Source: Thermoplasmata archaeon (lineage in GTDB: Archaea; Thermoplasmatota; Thermoplasmata; Lutacidiplasmatales; UBA184). From it: DNA of 32,845 nt. The DNA is taken from positions 1 to 32,845 of the forward strand of contig JAKIWH010000004.1 of assembly GCA_022750125.1 (NCBI GenBank), given 5' to 3'. The notes beneath the pieces were generated by a model, which searched no databases, was not told where the DNA came from, and was given only the letters and a program-made list of their open reading frames with translations. Within the stretch, counting starts at the first letter, position 1; the number at the start of each line of letters is the position of its first letter. Below are positions 23,501 through 30,077 of this stretch, in pieces. Both the position numbers and the translations under genes were made by a program.

Positions 23501-25171
23501 GTCCTACGCTCCCGGGAGGGGCGTCGGACGCTCGTCTCGACGAACGCGGCCGTTTTCAAGGACGCCGAAGGAAAGGTCGCGGGTATCTTTGCCTCGGCCC
23601 GAGACATCACCGAGCAGAAGAAGACCGAAGAGAAGCTCCGGGATTCCGAGAACTACAACCGGGGCCTCATCGAAGCCTCCCCGGATGCGCTCGTCACGGT
23701 CGCGCCGGACCTCATCATCACCGACGTGAACGAGCAGATGCTCCGGGTGACGGGCTACACTCGCAAGCACCTGATCGGCAGCCGCTTCCCCGAGCTGTTC
23801 ACCGACCCCGTGCGGGCGGAGCACGGGGTCCGGCGGGCGCTCGACGAAGGGACGGTCTCGAACTACGAGCTCATCCTCCGTAAGCGCAACGGACAGCGGA
23901 TCCCGGTATCGCTCAACGCCGGGACGGCGTACGACATGGCCGGTAACGTCCGAGGGGTCCTCGCCGCGGCACGCGACGTCACCGAACAGAAGAAGCTCGA
24001 GGGTCAGCTGCGGGAGTCGGAGAACTACAACCGGGGCCTCGTCGAGTCGAACATCGACGCGCTCATGACCACGGACGTCCTCGGGACGATCACCGACGTC
24101 AACCGCCAGATCGAGGTCCTGACGGGCCTCTCCCGCGACCAGCTGATCGGGACGCCGTTCAAGAACTTCTTCACCGACCCGGCGAAGGCGGAGGAGGGGA
24201 TCCGGCGCGTGCTCAGCGAGAACAAGGTCACGGACTTCGAACTCACGATCCGAAACCCGGACGGCCGGACCGTGGACGTCTCCTACAACGCCACTACCTT
24301 CCGCGACACCGAAGGGCATCTCAAGGGGGTGTTCGCCGCCGCTCGCGACGTCACGGAACAGAAGCGGCTGCGCGAGCAGATCGAGCAGCGTAACCGGGAG
24401 CTCGAAGTCCAGAACCAGAAGGTCCAGGAGGCCAACCGGCTCAAGAGCGAGTTCCTGGCGAACATGTCGCACGAGCTTCGCACACCGCTCAACAGCATCA
24501 TCGGCTTCTCGGAGTTCCTCCTCGCCGACGCCGACACGATCGCTTCCTCCGACCGCCAGGAGTACCTCGAGGACGTGCTGAACAGCGGCCGTCACCTCCT
24601 GCAGCTGATCAACGACGTCCTGGACCTCGCCAAGGTCGAGGCCGGCAAGATGGCGCTCTCCCCCGCGCCGTTCTCGGTGGTGAACGCCGTCGGCGAGGTG
24701 CGCTCGGTCGTCAAGCCGCTGACCGAACAGAAACACATCACGATCCTGACCCAGGTCGCTCCCGAGCTCTCCACGGTGACGCTCGACCCGCTGCGGTTCA
24801 AGCAGATCCTCTACAACCTCCTCTCGAACGCCGTCAAGTTCACCGACGACGGGGGGCGGGTCGAGATCCAGATCTTCCCGCACGGGGAGCAGATGTTCGC
24901 CCTCCAAGTCTCGGACACGGGGATCGGGATCGCCGCCGAGGACTTGCCGCGGTTGTTCCGGGAGTTCGAGCAGCTCGACGCCGGACCGGGTCGCCGATAC
25001 GAGGGCTCGGGCCTCGGCCTCTCGCTCACCCGGCGCCTCGTCGAGCTCCACGGCGGCACGATCGCCGTCGCGAGCGAACCCGGGAAGGGGACGGCGTTCA
25101 CCGTGTACCTGCCGCTCAACGCCAACGGTCGTTCGGGCGAGGAAGCCACCGCTCCGGCCGTGGAGGCCTGA
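20579..25171 (+). CDS. Soluble multi-PAS histidine kinase with ten PAS domains
   Basis: A 1530-residue cytosolic sensor kinase without TM segments. One divergent PAS (about 25-145) is followed by nine closely similar PAS units of 124-125 residues (158 to about 1275). Each unit has a (V/I)ITDVNxQM core, an FxxYFTDPxxA helix, an FNASVF or NATTF strand and an ARD(I/V)TxQ exit. A coiled coil leads to HisKA with phospho-acceptor His1298 (MSHELRTPLN). The HATPase_c domain has N-box Asn1417 (LLSNAVKFTDDGG), G1 DTGIGI, F-box FREFEQLD and G2 GSGLGL. No haem or flavin ligand signature stands out, so the signal is unknown. Phosphate should pass to the two receivers encoded directly downstream. Confidence 0.95.
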   Translation: MSVADLKPAGETHPRSVKPIDPIQDYRAFLQNVFESSTEYSIIAADLTGRILLWNAGAQRIYGYGPEEIIGKDARILHSTEEVRDGTADRVLAVALEQGKFEGLVRRQRKSGETFAARIVSTVRRDANGHPIGFLIVSKDLTDEERLSQKIIESEEYNRGLIEANIDGLITTDTLGVITGVNRRMEELTEIPREQLVGSPFKNYFTDPSRAEEGIRRVIAEDRVTNFELTLRSASGHPTLVSYNATTFRGRDGRLKGVFAAARDVTEQKKLEADLRESENYNRGLIEASLDALITVDRDGVITDLNRQMEKVTGYSREELVGSKFSEYFTEAERADAGIARTLKDGFVTNYELVLRPRGRGEERVVSFNASVFKDIAGRVKGIFASARDITDQQRLQEQLRESQLYNRSLIEASPDALVTVDPDYVITDVNEQMVRVTGYTREELVGSPFKNHFEDPARAVTGVRQTFEQGLLTNFELILKPRNSPPVVVSLNASVFRDPEGRVKGIFASARDITDQRALEEKLRDAQNYNRGLIEASADAMVIVDRELFITDVNEQMVRLTGFPRKHLIGSSFSQHFTDPDHASSGVRQTLEKGAVTNYVLILRSKDGRETPVSLSASVFRDIEGGIKGVFASARDITAQKTLEAQLRESTNYSRGLIESSIDGLFTTDAVGTITDVNRQMEIITGIDRGRLIGTPLKNYFVNPDLAEEGVRRVLEQNRLSNYALVLKSENGTETPVSFNATTFLGADGALKGIFASARDVTEQKTLETRLRESLGYNRSLIEAAVDALVTVDRGLTITDVNEQMVKVTGYTREELVGSLFPDYFTDPVRAGEAVRQTLEAGVVTNYELTLRSRHGRLMQVSFNASVFKDIEGRVKGTFASARDITEQKRLQDQLRESQLYNRSLIEASPDAIVTVDPDLVITDVNQQMVTLAATPRDLLTGSSFKDYFTDPERAVAGVRRTLREGSVTNYELVLRSREGRRTLVSTNAAVFKDAEGKVAGIFASARDITEQKKTEEKLRDSENYNRGLIEASPDALVTVAPDLIITDVNEQMLRVTGYTRKHLIGSRFPELFTDPVRAEHGVRRALDEGTVSNYELILRKRNGQRIPVSLNAGTAYDMAGNVRGVLAAARDVTEQKKLEGQLRESENYNRGLVESNIDALMTTDVLGTITDVNRQIEVLTGLSRDQLIGTPFKNFFTDPAKAEEGIRRVLSENKVTDFELTIRNPDGRTVDVSYNATTFRDTEGHLKGVFAAARDVTEQKRLREQIEQRNRELEVQNQKVQEANRLKSEFLANMSHELRTPLNSIIGFSEFLLADADTIASSDRQEYLEDVLNSGRHLLQLINDVLDLAKVEAGKMALSPAPFSVVNAVGEVRSVVKPLTEQKHITILTQVAPELSTVTLDPLRFKQILYNLLSNAVKFTDDGGRVEIQIFPHGEQMFALQVSDTGIGIAAEDLPRLFREFEQLDAGPGRRYEGSGLGLSLTRRLVELHGGTIAVASEPGKGTAFTVYLPLNANGRSGEEATAPAVEA
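21049..24399 (+). repeat. Nine tandem 372-bp coding repeats (PAS units) with a period-four superstructure
   Basis: The recurrent CAAYCGG(G/A)G motif encoding NR(G/S)LIEA starts at 21049, 21421, 21796, 22168, 22540, 22912, 23284, 23656 and 24028. The spacings are 372, 375, then 372 six more times. Units 1, 5 and 9 carry the TTD/NATTF/ARDVTEQK variant; units 2-4 and 6-8 mostly carry the TVD/NASVF/ARDIT variant. Units 2/6, 3/7 and 4/8 share private linkers, so the array reads A-BBB-A-BBB-A. It is coding, not a CRISPR or satellite. Confidence 0.9.
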
Positions 25172-25188
25172 GGGGGAGATGCGCGCCG

Positions 25189-25632
25189 ATGAGTCGAATC
25201 CTCTTGGTGGAGGACAACGTCCAGAACCTGAAGCTCGCCACCGTCATCTTGCGGCACGAGGGCCACGAGGTCATCCCGGCCTCCGATGCCGAGGAAGCGG
25301 AACGGCATCTCGCCGCGAACCCCCCCGACCTCGTCCTGATGGACATCGGTCTCCCGGGGAAGGACGGCTACACGCTCACCCGGGAGATCCGGCGCAACCC
25401 GGCCCTGGCGCACATCCCCGTCCTTGTCGTCACCTCCTTCGCGATGAAGGGGGATGAACGGAAGGCGAGAGAAGCCGGATGCAGCGGGTATCTAACGAAG
25501 CCGATCAATCGCGTCGAGTTGCTCAGCGAGATCCGGCGGCTGCTCCCGAACGCTTCGTCGAGCCCGCGGGCGGGTCGGCCGGGGCCGGAGGATCCGAGCG
25601 GTCGGTCCGGGGCTGGAGGAGCCGGGAAATGA
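25189..25632 (+). CDS. Stand-alone response regulator receiver (CheY/DivK-like)
   Basis: The 147-residue protein is a single REC domain: acidic pocket Glu8/Asp9, phospho-acceptor Asp52 (LVLMDIGLPG), switch Thr82 (VVTSF) and Lys104 (YLTKPI). Its last 30 residues are a Gly/Pro/Ser-rich tail, with no DNA-binding or enzymatic output domain. It lies 17 bp after the kinase gene, with GGGGGAG about 10 nt before the ATG, and overlaps the next gene by ATGA. It is probably a diffusible phospho-acceptor or relay partner of the ten-PAS kinase. The YLTKPI-type end and the LPGKDGY loop are like DivK and Sph-type single-domain regulators. Confidence 0.92.
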   Translation: MSRILLVEDNVQNLKLATVILRHEGHEVIPASDAEEAERHLAANPPDLVLMDIGLPGKDGYTLTREIRRNPALAHIPVLVVTSFAMKGDERKAREAGCSGYLTKPINRVELLSEIRRLLPNASSSPRAGRPGPEDPSGRSGAGGAGK

Positions 25633-26123
25633 TCGACCGGGAACCGGGCGGCCTGCGGATCCTCGCCGTCGACGACTCCGCGTCGGCCTGCAAGCTCTTC
25701 CAGGCGGTCCTCCTCCGCCTCGGTGTCGCGCGCCCCGACCTTCGCTTCGCCTCGAGCTCGACCGAAGCGCTCCAGCTCTTCACGCAGTGGAGGCCGGACC
25801 TCGTCTTCGTCGACATCGAGTTGGGCGCGGCAGCCCGCGCCCGTCTCCCGGACGGGGGCCCGGCGGGCAGCGGAAAGGTCGGCGCGGTCGACGGGGACGA
25901 TCTCGCCCGCCAGATGCTCCAACGCGACCCCCAGCTGAAGCTCGTGGTCGTGACCGCCTTCGACCGGGACCATCCTCGGGTCCAGGCGCTCCTCTCGGGG
26001 GGTGCGGCCGACGTGATCGTGAAACCGCTCCTCGCCTCGCGGGTGAAGTCGGTCCTCGACAAGCTCGCGACCCCGGTTCCGGCGAACCGTCGTTACCGGT
26101 CGGTGCAGCCCGCCTGGATCTAG
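25629..26123 (+). CDS. Second stand-alone receiver protein, with an insertion after the phospho-site
   Basis: The 164-residue REC protein has acidic residues Asp15/Asp16 (LAVDDSASACK), phospho-acceptor Asp62 (LVFVDIELG), Thr109 (VVVTAF) and Lys132 (DVIVKPL). About 20 extra Gly/Ala/Pro-rich residues (roughly 66-88) follow the phospho-site, where normal receivers have the short active-site loop LPGxDG. The insert could gate phosphorylation or bind a partner. No output domain follows; the C-terminus is a short basic tail. The ATG overlaps the stop of the first receiver, so kinase and both receivers form one operon. Sequence similarity to the first receiver is low, so it is not a recent duplicate. 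Confidence 0.88.
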   Translation: MIDREPGGLRILAVDDSASACKLFQAVLLRLGVARPDLRFASSSTEALQLFTQWRPDLVFVDIELGAAARARLPDGGPAGSGKVGAVDGDDLARQMLQRDPQLKLVVVTAFDRDHPRVQALLSGGAADVIVKPLLASRVKSVLDKLATPVPANRRYRSVQPAWI

Positions 26124-26141
26124 GTCGGCGACCGGTGGGTA

Positions 26142-28070
26142 CTAGCTTCGGGTCGGGTTTCGGCCGTGGGCGCGACGCGCCCGCACCGCGAGCACGGCGA
26201 CGGCCCCGCCCAGGACGCTCGCGAGGGCGGCCCAAGCCCACAGGCTAACGCCGAACGGCCCCAGCGGGAGGCCCGGACCGGGGGGAGCCGAGTTCGTGCC
26301 GTTCGGCGTCGATGTGGCCACGTACGTGGCGCTTCCCTGGGCCTCGTCGCCCCAGCCATCGACAACGACGACCGTGACGTTGTACACCCCCGACGCCGCC
26401 GGGCGGTACGAGAGCGTCGCGTTGGCGCCCGGCTCCGGCAGGCCGTTGATCGACCAGCGGTAGGAGCCGCTCGCGAGCGAGCCCCCGCTCGCCGCCGCGG
26501 TAGCCTCGAACGCCGTGCCCGCGGTTCCCGTCGATCGGTTGAGCGTGAGGTTGACCCGGAGCGGGAGGTACGCGAGCTCGGTCACCGAGGCGTCCACCGC
26601 GGTTCCGTTCGAATCCGTGGCGGTCGCGCGAACCAGAAACGATCCCGGGGTCTCGAACGTATGCGTCCCCTGCAGTCCGCTCGCCGTCGGGCTCCCGTCC
26701 CCGTACTGCCACCGCACCGAGTACGGCGGCCGACCTCCGGTGACGTTGGCCGAGAGGTCCACGCTGAACGGCACCGGACCCCGATCTCGGCTCGCCGTGG
26801 CCGTCAGCCGGAGGGGGGAGGATCCGTTGGTGACGGTGATCGTGAGGTTCGCCCCGGAGGAGTTCGTATGCGCGTCCGTTGCCTCGACGTGGACGGCGTA
26901 CGACCCTGGGAGGCTGAAGAGGTGGGTTGGGTCGGCGGTGGTGGCGTTCGCCCCGTCCCCGAAGGTCCATCGGTAGGCGTAGGGGGCCGATCCGCCCGTG
27001 ACGTTCGACCGGAACCCTACGGTCAGGGGAGCGATCCCCGTCGTGGCGCTCGCGCTCGCGCGCACCGAGAGCGGTCCCGGCCCTGGGAACGCGAAGAGGC
27101 TCTTCATCGGCGGGTACTTCGTCCAACTGTCGTTGTTCCCGAGAGAAGCGGTACCGAGGAGCCACTCCGTGGTCGTCAGGACGTTGTAGTCGGTGACGTT
27201 CACCGCGAACGTGTAATTCGCGCGGACGTACGCTCCAACGGCCACGAGGTACGTGTGGCCGCCCACCGTGCCGTTGAATCCGCTCGTGTCACCGGCGCTC
27301 GATTCGTCGTAGAGGATGAAGAAGACCGAGCTCGAGGCCCAGCTGGCGTTGAGGAGCGGCGGGAGCCATCCCTTGAGCCACGCGTCGGCCCCTGCAACGC
27401 CCGTATCATGGCCATCGTCCGTCATGTTCGCCGCCACGAACGCATAGTTCGGAACCGACCCGCTCGCGACCGCGCTTTGCCAGGCCGCGAACCCCTGGTC
27501 GTGGGCGTCGCACCGGGTCGCGTTCCCGACGATGTCGGCCGGATAGACGAACGGATTGTGGTGGGCGATGTACGGGTAGCTGTCGGAGCTGTCGCAGGCG
27601 GACGGCATGCTCTCGAAGTAGCCGCCCCAGGAGAGGTGGCGCGCCTCGAGGAGGTCCGCGATGTTCGCCGTCGTGTAGGTCGTGACCCCGTCGCCGCCGC
27701 ACTGCCACGTCTTTCCCGTCACGAGGGCGAGGTAGTTCGGCGCCGAAGGGTGGCAGGCGGCGTAGTAGTGGCTCGCGAACCCGTACTGCCGGGCCAGCGA
27801 AGCTTCGAACGGACCTTGGGCCAGCACGGTCGAGACCTGCTCGTTCTCGAGGAGGACCGTGATGACGTGGCGGATCGGGGTCGGGAAGGCCGGCGCCGAG
27901 GGCCGGGCGGTTCCCGCGTTCGGCAGCTGGGAGACGGGCGCGGAGGGGGGCGACGGACCCACGGGCACCCAGAACGGGGTGGAGAGCAGGAGGAGGACCC
28001 AGAGCGCGGGAAGCAGCGACCCGGGCCCGCGGGGGGCACGAGCGCGCCGCAACCCCCGGCGTCGGTCCAT
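26142..28070 (-). CDS. Surface phosphoesterase (PF04185, acid phosphatase-like) with PKD domains and C-terminal anchor
   Basis: The 642-residue protein has a basic N-terminus and signal/anchor helix (about 18-38). A phosphoesterase domain (about 66-335) carries IRHVITVLLENEQ (metal-binding Glu/Asn, 75-77), CHPSAPNYLALVTG (107-119; the HPSxPNY segment typical of acid phosphatases of this family), NMTDDGHD (215-222) and LYDESS. Three PKD-like domains follow (about 345-595; RWTFGDG and RWQYGDG), then a C-terminal TM helix (about 610-632). It should hydrolyse phosphomonoesters or phospholipids outside the cell. Its partner surface protein gene ends 142 bp upstream in the same direction. The ATG at 28070 is the last Met before the signal helix. 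Exact substrate unknown. Confidence 0.87.
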   Translation of the reverse strand: MDRRRGLRRARAPRGPGSLLPALWVLLLLSTPFWVPVGPSPPSAPVSQLPNAGTARPSAPAFPTPIRHVITVLLENEQVSTVLAQGPFEASLARQYGFASHYYAACHPSAPNYLALVTGKTWQCGGDGVTTYTTANIADLLEARHLSWGGYFESMPSACDSSDSYPYIAHHNPFVYPADIVGNATRCDAHDQGFAAWQSAVASGSVPNYAFVAANMTDDGHDTGVAGADAWLKGWLPPLLNASWASSSVFFILYDESSAGDTSGFNGTVGGHTYLVAVGAYVRANYTFAVNVTDYNVLTTTEWLLGTASLGNNDSWTKYPPMKSLFAFPGPGPLSVRASASATTGIAPLTVGFRSNVTGGSAPYAYRWTFGDGANATTADPTHLFSLPGSYAVHVEATDAHTNSSGANLTITVTNGSSPLRLTATASRDRGPVPFSVDLSANVTGGRPPYSVRWQYGDGSPTASGLQGTHTFETPGSFLVRATATDSNGTAVDASVTELAYLPLRVNLTLNRSTGTAGTAFEATAAASGGSLASGSYRWSINGLPEPGANATLSYRPAASGVYNVTVVVVDGWGDEAQGSATYVATSTPNGTNSAPPGPGLPLGPFGVSLWAWAALASVLGGAVAVLAVRARRAHGRNPTRS

Positions 28071-28212
28071 GGACCGGTCGAGGCGGGTGCCTGGGGCTCG
28101 AAGCGGGAATCCCTTGGAGAACGAGTGCGCGCGCGGGACATCTCCCCCCCGGTTCGAAGCTTCTCGCCCGGTACCCGGCGCCTCTTCGGCGCGCTCCGAG
28201 TCGCGCAACGGC

Positions 28213-29529
28213 TCACTGGTATCGGAAGCTCATCGACCCGGACGAGCTCACGAGGAGGTGGGAGGAGTCGACGATGTGGAGGCCCCCCGAGGTCGTCCAG
28301 CCGACCAGACTGAAGCCGGGGCACGACGGGGCCGAGAACGCGAACGGGGTCTCGGACGGGCGGACCGTCGCGCTCTTCCCCGGCGCGTACGCCGAGTGGT
28401 TGAATTCGACCGGTCCACAGGAGGAGGCACTCGCGGAGAACCCGACGGTCGCCGACGCGGCGTACACGGTCTGGACGCTCACGCTGTAGAGCAGGGCACC
28501 GCACGCGTCGTGGAGATGGGCGAGGTAGGTTCCCGGATAGAGGTAGCTATCGTAGTTGAGGAGCAGCACCTGGACCTCAGCGGGCGTGGGTCCCGTCTCG
28601 GGGGGCGACGCAGCTTGGGCCTGGGAGACCTGTCCCGTGACCGGATCCTCGACTTCGAGGAAGAACGACCGGCCGGGCACGTAGCCCGAGATCCACATCG
28701 AGTACTCGCTCCCAATGAGCGCCGGGTTGGGGGTCGTCCGGACGAGGCCGACGTACGGCGCCGGGAAGAAGATCGAGGGCACGGCGGCGGGCCAGTACGC
28801 GGAGGAGGTCGGTTGGCTCCAGCCTCCGACGGTCCCGCCCGCGTCCGGCTGGTAAACCGCCCAGTGCCAGCGGACCTCTACCGTCAGGTTCCCGTACTCG
28901 GACGACCCCAAGACCGCGAGCTTCTCCGAAGAGAGCAAAGCGCTGCCCGACCCGAAGCTGTCGGTCGCGGGAACCCCGACCGATTGGCTCGCCGACGGGG
29001 GGCTCCACCAGCCGGGTCCGGAGATGTTCTGCGCGGCGGGAGGGAAGTAGATCGTCAGGGGTCCGCCGCTGCTCATCGGGAACGTCGCGAAGAGGCTCGG
29101 AAAGGAGAGAGATGCCCCGGCGTCGGATGCCGAGTAGTTCACTATCGCGTAGGCGTACGTCGCGCTGACCTGGGCACCTCCCGCCACGAACCCGCTCGGG
29201 TTGGGCACGGGGATCAGGAGGGCGGACGGGGTCGGAGTGGAGACGGAATTGCACCACGACGGTCGTGCGGGGGGTCCGGTAGGCCCGGGGGGTGGGGGAG
29301 TCCCCGGCCCGGAAGAGTTCGGCGGTGGCGTGGGGGTCGGGGGCGGGCTCGTCGCCGCCCCCGATCCGCCTTGGGTGGAGGGGAAAGGGCCGAGCGTCCC
29401 GAAGAACAACCCGAGAGCGACCACGACGGAGACCCCGCTGCCGAGGGCGATGGCGAGGTTGAATCGCGAGAGGCGGGAGCGCCGAGTCAGTTCCGTGCGA
29501 TCGGATCCCGGGCCGTAGTGTGAGACCAT
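28213..29529 (-). CDS. Four-cysteine surface protein, module copy 1, unknown family
   Basis: The 438-residue protein has an N-terminal TM anchor (about 24-46, FNLAIALGSGVSVVVALGLFF) and a Pro/Gly/Ser linker of about 45 residues. A roughly 345-residue, beta-rich ectodomain follows. It is a clear paralogue of the gene at the right edge of the window. Shared segments include CNSV...PSALLIPVPNP, SLFATFP, NLTVEVRWHWA, FFPAPY, DACGALLYS and GWTTSGGLHI near the end. Four cysteines sit at matching positions in both, which predicts two disulfides. It ends without a second anchor. Gene order (this protein, then a phosphoesterase) is repeated in the next module, which suggests joint function. I recognise no named family. 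Confidence 0.8.
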   Translation of the reverse strand: MVSHYGPGSDRTELTRRSRLSRFNLAIALGSGVSVVVALGLFFGTLGPFPSTQGGSGAATSPPPTPTPPPNSSGPGTPPPPGPTGPPARPSWCNSVSTPTPSALLIPVPNPSGFVAGGAQVSATYAYAIVNYSASDAGASLSFPSLFATFPMSSGGPLTIYFPPAAQNISGPGWWSPPSASQSVGVPATDSFGSGSALLSSEKLAVLGSSEYGNLTVEVRWHWAVYQPDAGGTVGGWSQPTSSAYWPAAVPSIFFPAPYVGLVRTTPNPALIGSEYSMWISGYVPGRSFFLEVEDPVTGQVSQAQAASPPETGPTPAEVQVLLLNYDSYLYPGTYLAHLHDACGALLYSVSVQTVYAASATVGFSASASSCGPVEFNHSAYAPGKSATVRPSETPFAFSAPSCPGFSLVGWTTSGGLHIVDSSHLLVSSSGSMSFRYQ

Positions 29530-29725
29530 CTGCCGAACCTGGTGGTCTCCCGACGTTTCGGCGAGCCCACGATTTTCAATGCGGCGGAGGACCTATACGG
29601 GCTCCGTTACGGAGCGGCGAGGCCCTATCGGTTCGGTCCCGGAGGACCCGCCGCGCGCTGCGGTCTACGCCGGGGAGATGCCCTTGGGACGCTACGAGCT
29701 GCTCGACGCGTATCCTACTTCTCTC

Positions 29726-29738
29726 GACCTGTCAGGTC
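29726..29738. promoter_or_regulatory. Perfect 13-bp palindrome upstream of the zinc-ribbon gene
   Basis: GACCTG-T-CAGGTC lies 53-65 bp before the TTG of the small zinc-ribbon gene. A TATA-like GTATCCT begins about 17 bp upstream (29710-29716), so the palindrome would sit near the transcription start, a usual repressor position. No regulator is known. Confidence 0.4.
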
Positions 29739-29790
29739 CGTTACGCAACGACCATCCCCCTAACGCGCCTCTCGCCCGTCGAGGATTCCG

Positions 29791-30009
29791 TTGCCGGAAG
29801 AGCCTGCGCCGCCGGGACCCCGATGGAGCGGCAGGACGACCCCCGACCGAGCCGAACTTGGGAGTTGCCCTCAGTGCGGCAGCCCGCTAGTGGAGTCCGC
29901 CGAGCCGTACGAGTTCTGCGGAGTGGAACTCGGGATACCGGCGGGGCGCTCCTGCACCGCCTGTTCGTACCTCGAGCTCACCCAGACGTCGGTGGGCACG
30001 CGGCGCTAG
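29791..30009 (+). CDS. Small zinc-ribbon protein
   Basis: A 72-residue protein. After a Pro/Arg-rich N-terminus (about 22 residues) comes one zinc ribbon: CPQCG near 26-30 and C-x2-C (SCTAC) about 28 residues later, with an extra Cys in EFCGVELG. The layout CPxCG, a central hairpin with a Gly, then GxxC-x2-C resembles YgiT-type or archaeal short zinc-finger proteins. It could bind nucleic acid or act as an adaptor. It reads TTG as start, with GAGG 7 nt upstream. It is the only rightward gene between two leftward surface modules. An ATG-led frame overlapping its start (29579-29890) lacks any motif and is not called. Confidence 0.6.
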   Translation: MPEEPAPPGPRWSGRTTPDRAELGSCPQCGSPLVESAEPYEFCGVELGIPAGRSCTACSYLELTQTSVGTRR

Positions 30010-30077
30010 CCCGCACTCCCGAACTCTTCGCCCGGAGAGGCGTCGCCCCCTAGTACGAGCTGCCCCGACGCTTCCGG

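Noticed and set aside
21049-24399. Regular repeats as a possible CRISPR array or satellite
   Set aside because: The period is 372 bp, the frame is kept throughout and each unit encodes a PAS domain.
20552-25051. Long open reading frames (up to about 590 codons) antisense to the histidine kinase
   Set aside because: They mirror the PAS repeats, lack any domain and arise from GC-rich codon use that avoids stops on the opposite strand.
26166-28313. A 715-codon plus-strand frame opposite the PKD phosphoesterase
   Set aside because: It is composed mainly of Arg, Gly and Val with no domain. The minus strand encodes a clear phosphoesterase with signal peptide and anchor.
29579-29890. A 103-codon ATG-led frame overlapping the zinc-ribbon gene
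   Set aside because: It has no recognisable feature and shares sequence with the better-supported zinc-ribbon frame and the upstream palindrome.
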